Of a DNA stretch of 64,000 nt, positions 17,820 to 26,841 are shown one piece after another. Within the stretch, counting starts at the first letter, position 1. Each line of letters starts with the position of its first letter. This stretch comes from Flavihumibacter cheonanensis. GTDB taxonomy: Bacteria; Bacteroidota; Bacteroidia; Chitinophagales; Chitinophagaceae. A program made the translations under genes and the position numbers. The notes under the pieces are model-generated. The model saw only the letters and a list, made by a program, of their open reading frames with translations, was not told where the DNA came from and did no database searches. Location of the stretch: the NCBI RefSeq assembly GCF_022352215.1, contig NZ_JAKRWF010000001.1, positions 1,178,001 to 1,242,000 of the forward strand, written 5' to 3'.

Positions 17820-18518
17820 ATGCTTACTGCAATCGAGCAATTTCATCTTAAAATCAGGCATAACAGGTGGTACTGGTACTTTTCGATTTTTTGCCGGATC
17901 CTATTAGCCTATGCATTTTTTGTAGCAGGAATGGTAAAAATAGTTGGGGAACGATTTGCCAGTGGGTTATCGAATAAGCATCCGATGGGAGCTTACCTGG
18001 AAGCCTTGCATCATACAGGCTATTATTACACTTTTATTGGAATAGCGCAGGTTCTTGCTGCTATTTTGCTATTAATACCGGCTACCGTAACACTGGGAGC
18101 ACTTCTTTATTTACCAATCATTATCAATATTTGGCTGCTATCATTTGCCTTTCGATTTGAGGGTTCCTTTGTAACCTCCCCATTAATGGTGCTGGCTAAC
18201 TTGTATGTACTTTTTTGGAATTATGACCGACTTAAATACCTCTTTCCAATTAAATCGCTAAATAGTGAGGCCATTCTAAAGAAACCCGCCACCTATAACA
18301 ATCGATTTCCCTTCATGTTTTTTACAGGGGTTGTATTGATAGCAATAGCTACCGTTTTATTTGCGCGATATGGCTACGAAGTGATGCCCAGAAACTCACT
18401 AAAAGACTGTAAAGCACAATTTAAAGGAACCACGAAGGAAGCTGCCGGATACCGGTTTTGCGAGTGTATTCATGAAAAAGGAAATCCTTTAGATAGCTGT
18501 TTAGCCGAATTTGAATAG
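17820..18518 (+). CDS. DoxX-like integral membrane protein
   Basis: 232 residues with four or five hydrophobic segments (about 23-42, 75-95, 97-116, 122-138, 163-182) and the DoxX-type start of helix one followed by GMVKI. The C-terminal ~40 residues hold three cysteines (SLKDCKAQF, YRFCECIHEKGNPLDSC) outside the membrane. A shorter paralogue is encoded at 23688-24230. DoxX-like proteins are linked to redox or respiration-associated membrane complexes; the role here is unknown. Confidence 0.75.
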   Translation: MLTAIEQFHLKIRHNRWYWYFSIFCRILLAYAFFVAGMVKIVGERFASGLSNKHPMGAYLEALHHTGYYYTFIGIAQVLAAILLLIPATVTLGALLYLPIIINIWLLSFAFRFEGSFVTSPLMVLANLYVLFWNYDRLKYLFPIKSLNSEAILKKPATYNNRFPFMFFTGVVLIAIATVLFARYGYEVMPRNSLKDCKAQFKGTTKEAAGYRFCECIHEKGNPLDSCLAEFE

Positions 18519-18524
18519 TGATTC

Positions 18525-20189
18525 TTATCTCAAAAACAACCGATCCGCCGGAATGATTTGTTTTGCCAAACCGGGACCATTATAATAAGCTTCCAACCAA
18601 TAACCCCCACTGCCATTGAAATGCTCAATTCGGATGAGATGCCTGCCTTTGGTCAGTTCAATCTTACCAACTCTCTCCTGTACCCCATGGTCGCCACCAT
18701 TGTCCACTACCAGTTTCCCGTTGACATATAATTTGCTTCCATCGTCAGATCTGGTATAGAACCGATATTCTCCTTCTACCGGGATGTCCAGAAAACTTTC
18801 TGCAACCAAACCAAATTGCACGGATCCATCTTTCTGAGCCGGACTAAGTTTGGCGTCATCCACCTGAAACTCATGGCCAGTATATTCAGCAACAGGTTGT
18901 AATGCATCGAAGTTTGGAATATCCTTCCATCCTTTGCCCTGGTATTGTTTGTATCGTACACCATTACCCTGACCGGATTTCAGCACCCGGAAATAGCCTG
19001 TGGCAATCTTTCCTGCCGCCCCGTTTTCAATCATCCGGGCTTTAACAACAGCCGTTTGATCCAATGTGAAAGGGCCAGTATATTTTTTACTGGATAGATC
19101 AGGATCAGTTCCATCTGTAGTATAATAGATGTTTTCACTTTCCTGCTCATTGTAGTCACTGATGCGTACGACAGCAACTGTATCAATAAACAATCCACCA
19201 GTAGGTGCATAACTGACAGGCTTTGGATAGATAGTGGGTGCAACTTGTCTTTTCACCCCTTTCCAGTTAATAGCTGGTTCATCAAAACCTTCAAATGCAG
19301 CCTTAACCGGGCGACCGATCCACTCATAGGGTTGTTTCAGCTTCAACGCAAATGCAATGGTGGCAGCAGCATCGTACTGATAAATCTGTTGCTGGATTGC
19401 ATGGCCTTTTTTTACACCGGGACCATAAAAAATCATGGGAATCGTAAGTTCTTCTATGTCTTCCCCACCATGACCCTTACCTATACCGCCATGATCGGCA
19501 ACAATTAGTAGCAGCGTATTTTTTTCCATACCAGCTCTTTTTATGGCCTCATATACTACCCGCACGCAGGAATCTGCTTTACGGATGGCTTCGAAATAAG
19601 CTGGCGTACCATGCCCCTGATCATGACCGGAATGATCCACTTCATCAAAGTGAACCCAGGAGAAAACCGGTTTTTTATCCACAATATAATTGGCAAATGC
19701 CTGCACCGTTTCATCCTGTGTAGGATAGGTTTTACTCAGATTTACGTCATTGCTATCGAAAAGTCTTCCAAAGCCACTCCAGTTGTAAATAGTACCTACT
19801 TCATCGGTTGGACGCTGATCCCGGAATATGGTAAATATTGAGGGAAACCGATAATTGGAATCAGAAATTACCGGATCTATCTGAAAGTCATCCAACTCCC
19901 AATCATTACTGGTAATACCATGTTGCGCGGGGCCCGCACCCATTATGAGAGAAGCCCAGTTGGGACTACTAACTGTTGGCAAAACAGTGCGAACCGAAAG
20001 AGAATAGGCTCCAACTGACATCAGGCTATCCATAAAAGCAGGATTCGCTTTTCTTAAACCGGATGCGCTGAATCCATCTATACCAATTACAACTACATGT
20101 TTGATATCGTCCGGTGGCTGCTCTTTTTGCTGGCAGGAGGTGAATGCAATCGTGGCAACTACACCAAGCATTAGCGTTAGATTCTTCAT
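18525..20189 (-). CDS. Lipoprotein alkaline phosphatase/phosphodiesterase with CHB_HEX_C and PA14 domains
   Basis: 554 residues from ATG 20189, with a lipobox ending FTSC (Cys19). The catalytic domain (~30-300) is of the nucleotide pyrophosphatase/phosphodiesterase type: metal Asp38 in GIDG, probable nucleophile Ser74 in PTVSSPNW, later DHGG and GHGG metal ligands. A chitobiase C-terminal-like segment (YYTTDGTDPDLSSKKYTG) and a C-terminal PA14-type carbohydrate-binding domain (TRSDDGSKLYVNGKLVVDN) follow. It probably hydrolyses phosphodiesters on glycans or nucleotides at the cell surface. Its upstream region carries a 42-bp element also found before the VOC gene. Confidence 0.85.
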   Translation of the reverse strand: MKNLTLMLGVVATIAFTSCQQKEQPPDDIKHVVVIGIDGFSASGLRKANPAFMDSLMSVGAYSLSVRTVLPTVSSPNWASLIMGAGPAQHGITSNDWELDDFQIDPVISDSNYRFPSIFTIFRDQRPTDEVGTIYNWSGFGRLFDSNDVNLSKTYPTQDETVQAFANYIVDKKPVFSWVHFDEVDHSGHDQGHGTPAYFEAIRKADSCVRVVYEAIKRAGMEKNTLLLIVADHGGIGKGHGGEDIEELTIPMIFYGPGVKKGHAIQQQIYQYDAAATIAFALKLKQPYEWIGRPVKAAFEGFDEPAINWKGVKRQVAPTIYPKPVSYAPTGGLFIDTVAVVRISDYNEQESENIYYTTDGTDPDLSSKKYTGPFTLDQTAVVKARMIENGAAGKIATGYFRVLKSGQGNGVRYKQYQGKGWKDIPNFDALQPVAEYTGHEFQVDDAKLSPAQKDGSVQFGLVAESFLDIPVEGEYRFYTRSDDGSKLYVNGKLVVDNGGDHGVQERVGKIELTKGRHLIRIEHFNGSGGYWLEAYYNGPGLAKQIIPADRLFLR

Positions 20190-20218
20190 AGCCAAATCTA
20201 TCCACAAAGAAGCAGAGT

Positions 20219-20260
20219 TATACTGCTAAAACCGGACTTCCTTATTCAAATTCCGCATAA
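20219..20260 (-). promoter_or_regulatory. Shared 42-bp upstream element, copy 1
   Basis: 34 of 42 bases match the element at 20793-20834. Conserved blocks are TATACTGCTAAA, CCGGA and CAAATTCCGCATAA (plus strand). It lies 30-71 bases upstream of the phosphodiesterase start at 20189, the right distance for a promoter or operator. Confidence 0.45.
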
Positions 20261-20268
20261 CGACCCAC

Positions 20269-20733
20269 TCACTTAAGCTCAGCAAGTATCAATTTTTTCT
20301 GTTTCAATGTATTCTTCATTGCTTTATCTCTCACTACAGGATCATCACTATGTATTAATTCGAAATATTCAGTCGGCACCACCTGCCACGACAAACCATA
20401 TTTATCTTTACACCATCCGCAAGCGCCTTCTTCCCCACCATTTTTTGTAAGCGCATCCCAAAAATAATCCGTTTCAGCCTGGTCTTTTGTATTGATCACA
20501 AAAGAAACCGCTTCATTAAATTTGAACAAGGGACCTGCCGCCAAAATACTAAACTCCATTCCTGCAATTTCAATTACAGCTGTTTCTATACCGGCATCAT
20601 TTCCACTTTCATCACTATCAAACTTTCGAAAATCTTTCAATTTACCATCTTTAAAAATTGAAAGGTAATAATCAGCTACTGCTTTGGCATCTTTTTCTAC
20701 CCACAAGTAGGGAGTAATTTTTTGAGTAAACAT
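20269..20733 (-). CDS. VOC-family PhnB-like protein
   Basis: 154 residues, vicinal-oxygen-chelate superfamily of the PhnB/3-demethylubiquinone-like type: begins MFTQKITPYLWVEKDAKAVA, has AGMEFSILAAGP and ends with GACGWCKDKYGLSWQVVP. Two paired beta-alpha-beta modules form a metal- or ligand-binding cleft. Proteins annotated this way in Bacteroidota are mostly uncharacterised. The gene has its own copy of the 42-bp upstream element. Confidence 0.88.
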   Translation of the reverse strand: MFTQKITPYLWVEKDAKAVADYYLSIFKDGKLKDFRKFDSDESGNDAGIETAVIEIAGMEFSILAAGPLFKFNEAVSFVINTKDQAETDYFWDALTKNGGEEGACGWCKDKYGLSWQVVPTEYFELIHSDDPVVRDKAMKNTLKQKKLILAELK

Positions 20734-20792
20734 AGCTTTCGTTTTTTACATGATTTCTAAACTTGTACACAAACCATTGTGAAGCTACTAAC

Positions 20793-20834
20793 TATACTGC
20801 TAAAGCCGGATAAAACTATACAAATTCCGCATAA
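20793..20834 (-). promoter_or_regulatory. Shared 42-bp upstream element, copy 2
   Basis: Second copy, 60-101 bases upstream of the VOC gene start. Same length and same conserved blocks as the copy at 20219-20260. The middle (positions 19-24) is variable, which fits a bipartite protein-binding site or -33/-7 promoter with a free spacer. Confidence 0.45.
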
Positions 20835-20912
20835 TAGCAGTAGCACCTGTTTACTACCTAATGAAGTCATTTTTAAATCACTATTTTCATTACTCACTTT
20901 TTTACCTGCACC

Positions 20913-22814
20913 ATGAACCAAACCAAACCCCTTTGCCTGTTAGTAGTGGCACTACTCTTGCAATTTTTCGTAATAGCACAACCTGTCAACCGGAAAATCG
21001 TAACACCGCAGTATAAGGAATTACAGCAAAAACTCAGTTCCGGATGGAATACCTGGTATGCCAACAGTTTTTTATCGCATGTATTGTTGCCGGAAGGATT
21101 TTCTATTAACCTCTGTTTAACGCAACCCGGAAATCAGGAATATGTTCGAAATTTCTACAAGGCAGCGGATATACATAAAAGACCTGAAAAAATAATACCC
21201 GGACTACGATCCGATGATGGCAGTTATACCAGTATAACGGTGATCTATAAGGGAGAAACTATTTTTATCCAGACTGCTGCTGAAGGTGGTGAGCAATATA
21301 TTCTGGTATCTCCTGTACAATCCAAAGAGAATTACCTGGTCGTGGAAGCCGGTTTACTCTGGAACCGGAAAGGAAGTATAGGCAGAAGTGGGGATCAATT
21401 AACCGCCAATTTAGGTGATCGAACCATAACAGTGTTTGCTACTGAAACTCCGGTGGCCGATGCTTATTCCGTAACCAGTGTTCCTCATCTTGCTTTTTCT
21501 ACTGCAAAAGCCCTGGGTATTAGCACGGGCAAACAACGTAGTCTTGCTGAAATCAGCGCTGTGGTAGCCAAACAGCGCAGGGTGGTAGAGCAACGCATCG
21601 CGAGTTATGGACCCCTATCGGAATCCTTTCAGGCCATGCAAACGATCCTGGCCTGGAATGCCACCTACGATGCTCCCAATGAGCGGGTGATCTCCCCCGT
21701 TAGTAGAAGCTGGAGCGCAGGATGGGGCGGCTTTGTACTATTTGATTGGGATACCTATTTCGCGAGTTATATGTATGCTCTCTTCAATAAGGAACTGGCT
21801 TATGCTAATGCGATTGAAATTACCAAGGCAATAACACCGGATGGATTTATTCCGAATTATCAGTCGCCCTATGGTCAGACATCTTTTGATCGCTCGCAGC
21901 CACCCATTGGCAGTAAAGTGATTATGGAGATCTATAAAAAGTATAGGGAAAAATGGCTGTTGGAAGAAGTATACCAGGAACTGTTAACCTGGAACCGGTG
22001 GTGGCCAAAAAACCGCGATAGAAATGTATATCTATGTTGGGGGTCCAATCCGGTTGCGGAGGGCGTGAAGACCATTGAAAGCCATAACCGGCAGGCGGCG
22101 GCATTTGAATCTGGGTTGGATAACTCCCCCATGTACGAAGATATTCCTTTCAATGCCGAAACCAATACCATGGAACTGGCTGATGTTGGGTTGATGGCCA
22201 TGTATATTATGGATTGTAATTCACTGGCAGCTATGGCAACTGAATTAGGTTTGAAGCAGGATGCAGCCGAGCTCAAAAAAAGGGCGGCCCAATACAGCAA
22301 AAAGCTACAGGGTATGTGGGATGAAAAAAGCGGAATTTATCTGAACCAGCGGATTGATACCCAGGAGAAAAGCTATCGCTTATCCCCTACCAATTTCTAT
22401 CCCCTGCTGGCAGGTGTCTGTACCCAGGCACAAGCAGCGCGGATGATGAAAGAACATTATTTTAATCCGGATGAGTTTCATGGTGAATATGTAATTCCTT
22501 CTATTGCGCGCAATGATTCGGCCTTTAAAGACAATGATTATTGGCGGGGCAGGATCTGGGGACCCATGAATTTCCTAACATATATGGGGATGCAGCAATA
22601 CCAATTGCCGGAGGCCAGGACCGATCTCATCACAAGATCAAAGGCCTTGCTGATGAAGAACTGGAAAAAAGAAGGTGGCATATATGAAAACTACAATGCA
22701 GTAACCGGTGAAGGCGGCGATGTAGGGAGCGCGGATGCCTTTTATCATTGGGGTGCACTGCTCACGTTTATGGAATTTGTAGAAAAAGGGTATATGGCGC
22801 CTAAGGGGAAGTAG
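20913..22814 (+). CDS. Exported GH63-like (MGH1-type) glycoside hydrolase
   Basis: 633 residues with signal peptide (FFVIAQ). An N-terminal beta domain (~25-210) is followed by an (alpha/alpha)6 barrel typical of GH63/GH37 enzymes. FDWDTYF (Asp280), SGLDNSP with probable general acid Asp403, and YENYN with probable general base Glu592 match the inverting catalytic pattern of E. coli YgjK. It should remove terminal glucose from oligosaccharides in the periplasm; exact substrate unknown. Convergent with the TonB-C gene 18 bases downstream. Confidence 0.88.
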   Translation: MNQTKPLCLLVVALLLQFFVIAQPVNRKIVTPQYKELQQKLSSGWNTWYANSFLSHVLLPEGFSINLCLTQPGNQEYVRNFYKAADIHKRPEKIIPGLRSDDGSYTSITVIYKGETIFIQTAAEGGEQYILVSPVQSKENYLVVEAGLLWNRKGSIGRSGDQLTANLGDRTITVFATETPVADAYSVTSVPHLAFSTAKALGISTGKQRSLAEISAVVAKQRRVVEQRIASYGPLSESFQAMQTILAWNATYDAPNERVISPVSRSWSAGWGGFVLFDWDTYFASYMYALFNKELAYANAIEITKAITPDGFIPNYQSPYGQTSFDRSQPPIGSKVIMEIYKKYREKWLLEEVYQELLTWNRWWPKNRDRNVYLCWGSNPVAEGVKTIESHNRQAAAFESGLDNSPMYEDIPFNAETNTMELADVGLMAMYIMDCNSLAAMATELGLKQDAAELKKRAAQYSKKLQGMWDEKSGIYLNQRIDTQEKSYRLSPTNFYPLLAGVCTQAQAARMMKEHYFNPDEFHGEYVIPSIARNDSAFKDNDYWRGRIWGPMNFLTYMGMQQYQLPEARTDLITRSKALLMKNWKKEGGIYENYNAVTGEGGDVGSADAFYHWGALLTFMEFVEKGYMAPKGK

Positions 22815-22832
22815 AGGAAATCTCTAAAATAT

Positions 22833-23585
22833 TTATTCCCTCAACTGAAACACCACCGGAAGAATAAAATACATGTTTACCAACTTACCATCCTGCGTAG
22901 CTGGTATCCATTTTGGCATCTGGGTTACCAGGCGAATGGCTTCCTGATCCAAATATGGATCTACACTATTTACTACAAATATATCTTCTAAACTCCCATC
23001 TTTCGTAATAGTGAATTGCACTCTCACACTTCCTTGCTTTTCTTCTGCTTTCGCTAAGGGCGGATACCGAAGATTCCTTGCCAGGTATTTTCGTAAACTG
23101 TCTACGCCACCAGGATAGCTTGCTTGTTTCTGATATTCGAACCAGGTAGTATCTGCTCCACTTATACCGTAACACTTGCCACTAATGAATGTTCCCTTCT
23201 CATACCAGTCATCTCTTCTTAACTGACCATTTTCCCAATAGGTTTTAAATGACCCATCGAGCTGGTTCTTTGCGTAGTTCCGTTCCTCTGCTAACTGGCC
23301 GCCGCTGTAGCGTTTAAAAACTCCCTGCAGTACCTTATCCGGTACATATGGATAAAAATTCAATTCTTCGTGTAGGGTGCCATCTATTAAGTAACGCATC
23401 ACTCTTACCTTCTGAGTATCAGCCTGGTCTTTATAAATAACATTAAATCGTTCAGCCGAATCCCTGGATACAACCAATTTTCCTGGCTTGGAGAACCAGA
23501 TGGTATCCTGAGCAAAAGCCATGGCAGACACCCCTACTAATAGAACTGCCATCATTATTTGCAAAAGCCGGAATTTCAAACGCAT
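22833..23585 (-). CDS. TonB C-terminal domain protein with MORN-like repeats
   Basis: About 250 residues from ATG 23585, with signal peptide (SAMAFAQ). The middle has toxin-22/YwqK-like segments (GVFKRYSGGQLAEERNYA, GSFKTYWENGQLRRDDWYEK), and the C-terminal ~85 residues are a TonB-C domain (YPGGVDSLRKYLARNLRYP ... VRVQFTITKDGSL). There is no N-terminal inner-membrane TonB anchor or Pro-rich spacer, so it is not a classical TonB. Bacteroidota encode many such exported TonB-C proteins of uncertain role. Confidence 0.85.
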   Translation of the reverse strand: MRLKFRLLQIMMAVLLVGVSAMAFAQDTIWFSKPGKLVVSRDSAERFNVIYKDQADTQKVRVMRYLIDGTLHEELNFYPYVPDKVLQGVFKRYSGGQLAEERNYAKNQLDGSFKTYWENGQLRRDDWYEKGTFISGKCYGISGADTTWFEYQKQASYPGGVDSLRKYLARNLRYPPLAKAEEKQGSVRVQFTITKDGSLEDIFVVNSVDPYLDQEAIRLVTQMPKWIPATQDGKLVNMYFILPVVFQLRE

Positions 23586-23687
23586 TTGTATTTTCTGTGT
23601 AATTTCAATAATAATCAACGTGGCAATAGTTAACTTTAGTTAATAAAACAATTAGCAGGGGACTAAGATAAGTTTTCTGCAATTTGT

Positions 23688-24230
23688 TTAAGCCAAATGC
23701 CTTGTACTTACGAAACGAAAAATTGTAATGATCAGAAATAATACAAAGCCGGTGTATGTCCAAATTTTGTGACTGGATAAACCAGCAGCCTGCTCCACAT
23801 ATACACCTGGTTTAGTTACTACTATAAATTTTATTCGATTCCAATCCCACAACAGGAGGTAAATATTGGCAAGCAGCATCGAGGATGTCATTACCACAAA
23901 TATAGGTGCTTCAAAAGCAGTAGTAAGCATAAAAATACTTAGCATAATCGGGAAGTATACCACGGCACCCAATGTGCTGAAAACCTGTGACATGATAAGA
24001 AAACCAGCCAGAAATTGTCCCCAACCGATAAAAGACCAATAAAACCCGGACCGATACATCGACTCTAAAAGATGAGACAAGGAATGAATCGGTGCATGCT
24101 CACCCGATTGCGGCTCAAATCGAATCCCTTTGATTTTTAAAATACTTGCCCAAACAAAGGCGGTACCAAGCAGATAGCGGGTAAAAATGGTGAGCAGTTG
24201 CAAACTTTTATATGATTTCAGATTGGCCAT
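23688..24230 (-). CDS. DoxX-like membrane protein (paralogue of 17820-18518)
   Basis: 180 residues with four or five membrane helices (about 12-28, 63-80, 84-103, 107-125, 154-173). It shares the pattern SGFYWSFIGWGQFLAGFL and LLANIYLLLWDWNRIKF with the 232-residue protein at 17820, but lacks that protein's Cys-rich tail. It starts two bases after the beta-lactamase-like gene ends, so the two are surely cotranscribed. Confidence 0.75.
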   Translation of the reverse strand: MANLKSYKSLQLLTIFTRYLLGTAFVWASILKIKGIRFEPQSGEHAPIHSLSHLLESMYRSGFYWSFIGWGQFLAGFLIMSQVFSTLGAVVYFPIMLSIFMLTTAFEAPIFVVMTSSMLLANIYLLLWDWNRIKFIVVTKPGVYVEQAAGLSSHKIWTYTGFVLFLIITIFRFVSTRHLA

Positions 24231-24232
24231 TG

Positions 24233-25315
24233 TTAGTTGCCGTAATTTTCTTTTAGTTTTCGCATTAATAGCCTCACGCCTTGTTGCGTTCCCTGATTGA
24301 AAGAATTTGTGAAAATAATGAAAGCGATGTTATTGGTTCTGTCAATATGTGCAATTGTAAAATAAGTGAAGGCACCAGTTCCTGAATGAACCGACCATTC
24401 TTTACCATTTTCATACACGTTAAACCACCCTAATGAATAATTTTTTATGCCATTGTGTATAAATTGATAGGTTTCTGAACGTAAATAATTATCCCGACCT
24501 TCAAGTCCCCGTAAATTGAGTTGGATAAATTTGACATAGTTAACCAGTTTTATGTTTATATCACCTGCTGGTTCTGTAAAGTCTAAATGATAATCCCAAT
24601 CAGAGGGAACAGGTTTGAGGGTGTCATTTTCTGTAAGGTGCCCCCAGGTTTCTTTTGTTAGTTGATTTTCAGGCCAGGATAACTTTATGTTTAAATTCAA
24701 ATCCTTATTAAGGACTTTCTCAACTAGTTCTTCCCAACTTTTACGGGCCACTTTTTCAACCATTAGTGTTGCCAATGTATAGCCAGCATTTGAATAGACA
24801 AATGGATTTAGGCTGTCAGGTTTTACTGGATCCAACGTTAACACAAACTGACCGAACTGTTTTCTTTTTTCAGGATTAGTCCCTTTAAATCCGGGAATTT
24901 CAGGATCGTTTTCTCCCTGAAAGGGTTGTATCCCCGCTTTGTGTGAAAGCAAATCCTGAAGTGTAATATGGTGATATGCTGCCAGAGAACCATTTTTCCA
25001 CTCCGGATAAATATCAAAAAATTTGGTAGCCCAGTCAAGTTTTCCCATTTCCACATATTTAGCGATTATGAAGGCCGTCATCGCTTTGGTATTTGAGCCA
25101 ATATGAAAACGGTCATTTAAGGTTGCAGTATCTGGCAAGTCAATTGAATGTCGCCCTACTGCAGCAATTTCCAGTATCGATTTAGAATTAACTACTGCAT
25201 AACTTATTTCTGGAATGTTATACGTGTTACGGATGGAGTTAGCAAATTGAACGGTCTGTTGTCCATAGCTTACAGTCGAAATAATTAATAGAAATATTGT
25301 GGTAATTTTATTCAA
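24233..25315 (-). CDS. Exported serine hydrolase, class C beta-lactamase-like
   Basis: 360 residues with signal peptide (TVSYGQ). Penicilloyl-serine transferase motifs: SxxK as Ser74-Asn-Thr-Lys77, YxN as Tyr174-Ser-Asn176, and HSG at 310-312 in place of KTG. Family S12 includes esterases, D-aminopeptidases and carboxypeptidases as well as beta-lactamases. The HxG third motif is common in esterase-like members, so an antibiotic-resistance role should not be assumed. Confidence 0.88.
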   Translation of the reverse strand: MNKITTIFLLIISTVSYGQQTVQFANSIRNTYNIPEISYAVVNSKSILEIAAVGRHSIDLPDTATLNDRFHIGSNTKAMTAFIIAKYVEMGKLDWATKFFDIYPEWKNGSLAAYHHITLQDLLSHKAGIQPFQGENDPEIPGFKGTNPEKRKQFGQFVLTLDPVKPDSLNPFVYSNAGYTLATLMVEKVARKSWEELVEKVLNKDLNLNIKLSWPENQLTKETWGHLTENDTLKPVPSDWDYHLDFTEPAGDINIKLVNYVKFIQLNLRGLEGRDNYLRSETYQFIHNGIKNYSLGWFNVYENGKEWSVHSGTGAFTYFTIAHIDRTNNIAFIIFTNSFNQGTQQGVRLLMRKLKENYGN

Positions 25316-25419
25316 TTTTTTTAAACTTTCTTTTTTAGTTGATCCTTACCAGTTTTAGAATATTGCCCTTCTGAACAGACAATTATATACTGACTGGAGG
25401 TTTAATCCATTAACTTAAG

Positions 25420-26052
25420 TTAATAAAAGTTAAATCCGATATTAAGTCCCGGCTCAGGAAAGATGAATTTAGACCATTTGTCATCCAACTGTTTAAAACC
25501 ATCTGGCAATGGGGTATGATAGGCACGGTGGGTCATACAAATGGAAGGCTGAAGGAATAACTTGTCCTTGAAGAGTTTGATGTGGTAGCCGATTCGATAG
25601 GAATTAAAAATCTGAAAACCATTATCTATTCTCTTACCATTTTCATTCGCAAAAATCTGGTAGGTAGGCATTACATCAAGTTGGGCATAGAAAGAATTCC
25701 CAAAGAACCTGGCGTAGGAAGCCGTTACCCCATACTCCCGTATATAGCCAGGAAATTTTTCTTCCGGTTTTTTATAAGCTTTATTTAAAAATGGGTGTAT
25801 ACCATTCGGCCAGGCATATTTCCATGTCTTTGGAGAGAGCCTGACTATGTCTTTACCAGTAATCCGATACCCAATATCTAATTGAATAAAGTTAGGAGGG
25901 TTTTTTGTGTCAAAATTTCCGATAACTACAAATAATGAAGTTCCAATAAACCACTTATGATAACTGCTGTCTGTTTTAGAATATTGTGCATTTACCTGAA
26001 TGTTGCCTGCCAACCCTATGATAAAGGCAATACATAGAATTTTCTTTTGCAT
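25420..26052 (-). CDS. Exported beta-rich protein, possible outer-membrane barrel
   Basis: 210 residues with signal peptide (IQVNAQ). The mature part alternates amphipathic strands (SLFVVIGNFDTKN, FIQLDIGYRITGK, YGVTASYARFFGN, FYAQLDVMPTYQIF, SYRIGYHIKLFKDKLFLQPSI) and ends LNIGFNFY with an aromatic C-terminal residue, as in outer-membrane barrels. I do not recognise the family. Confidence 0.7.
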   Translation of the reverse strand: MQKKILCIAFIIGLAGNIQVNAQYSKTDSSYHKWFIGTSLFVVIGNFDTKNPPNFIQLDIGYRITGKDIVRLSPKTWKYAWPNGIHPFLNKAYKKPEEKFPGYIREYGVTASYARFFGNSFYAQLDVMPTYQIFANENGKRIDNGFQIFNSYRIGYHIKLFKDKLFLQPSICMTHRAYHTPLPDGFKQLDDKWSKFIFPEPGLNIGFNFY

Positions 26053-26136
26053 ATCTGTTTACAATTAAATGATGCTGCAAAAGTAGAGTGGCGACAAGCT
26101 AGCATTCGTTCACTAAAGTTAAGATATGGTAGCCTG

Positions 26137-26709
26137 TTATTTCTTTACAATCCGGCTTCTTAACCTGCTAAGAGATTGAGGCGTGATACCCAAATAGCTT
26201 GCTAATTGATGTTGAGGAACCCGCTGAAGCAGGTCAGGTCTTTTTTGTAGCAAGTTCAGGTATCGTTGTTCTGGTGAGGATGTTTTAAACTCATCAAAAT
26301 CTATTCTTTGTTTGGCCAACATTTCTGCTGAAAATAGTCTGCACATGATGTCAAACTTTGGGAATTTACTGTTTACTTCTTCCGTCATATCAGCATTTGA
26401 AATGGTAAGGATAGTGTCTTCCAGGCAACTTATAAAATATTCGGAAGGTGTATTAGTTATTGCACAAGGTGGTGTCAAAGCTTCCATTTCTGTGTAAAAA
26501 GCAGTGGTTCTTTCATCACCATCCAGCAGGTAATAGGATCTGATGCAGCCTTTTAAAACAAAATAACTGTTATTTGTTTTTTGTCCCTCTTTCAGTATAA
26601 CCGTTCCTTTCCTGAATGAATGAAACAGGTTTAGGGAGAGTAATACGTTCTTTTCATCATCGGTGAGAGAAATATATTTAGCTATAAAGTCAAATAGTAA
26701 TTGCTGCAT
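26137..26709 (-). CDS. Crp/Fnr-family transcriptional regulator
   Basis: 190 residues with an N-terminal cyclic-nucleotide-binding-like domain (FRKGTVILKEGQKTNNSYFV) and a C-terminal helix-turn-helix, HQLASYLGITPQSLSRLRSR. No Fe-S cysteines. Divergent from the AbiE operon with a ~130-bp gap. It is a paralogue in type of the regulator at 2970. Confidence 0.88.
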   Translation of the reverse strand: MQQLLFDFIAKYISLTDDEKNVLLSLNLFHSFRKGTVILKEGQKTNNSYFVLKGCIRSYYLLDGDERTTAFYTEMEALTPPCAITNTPSEYFISCLEDTILTISNADMTEEVNSKFPKFDIMCRLFSAEMLAKQRIDFDEFKTSSPEQRYLNLLQKRPDLLQRVPQHQLASYLGITPQSLSRLRSRIVKK

Positions 26710-26799
26710 GTTTAGATAATATAAATCCCTGGTTTACAATAAATAAAGGTAGTAAAAAACTGTCCTGCTGCGATACGCATTGCAAAACCATTGGCATAG

Positions 26800-26822
26800 A
26801 AAATCGGAATTTATCCGATTTT
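26800..26822. promoter_or_regulatory. Candidate AbiEi operator palindrome
   Basis: Perfect 9-bp inverted repeat AAAATCGGA / TCCGATTTT with a 5-base spacer, ending 19 bases before the AbiEi start. AbiEi antitoxins are known to repress their own promoter by binding inverted repeats, so this is the likely operator. Confidence 0.55.
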
Positions 26823-26841
26823 TGTGCCAATATTTGACAAT

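Noticed and set aside
24233-25315. Antibiotic-resistance beta-lactamase.
   Set aside because: Family S12 motifs are present, but the third motif is HSG and such proteins are often esterases or peptidases; resistance cannot be inferred.
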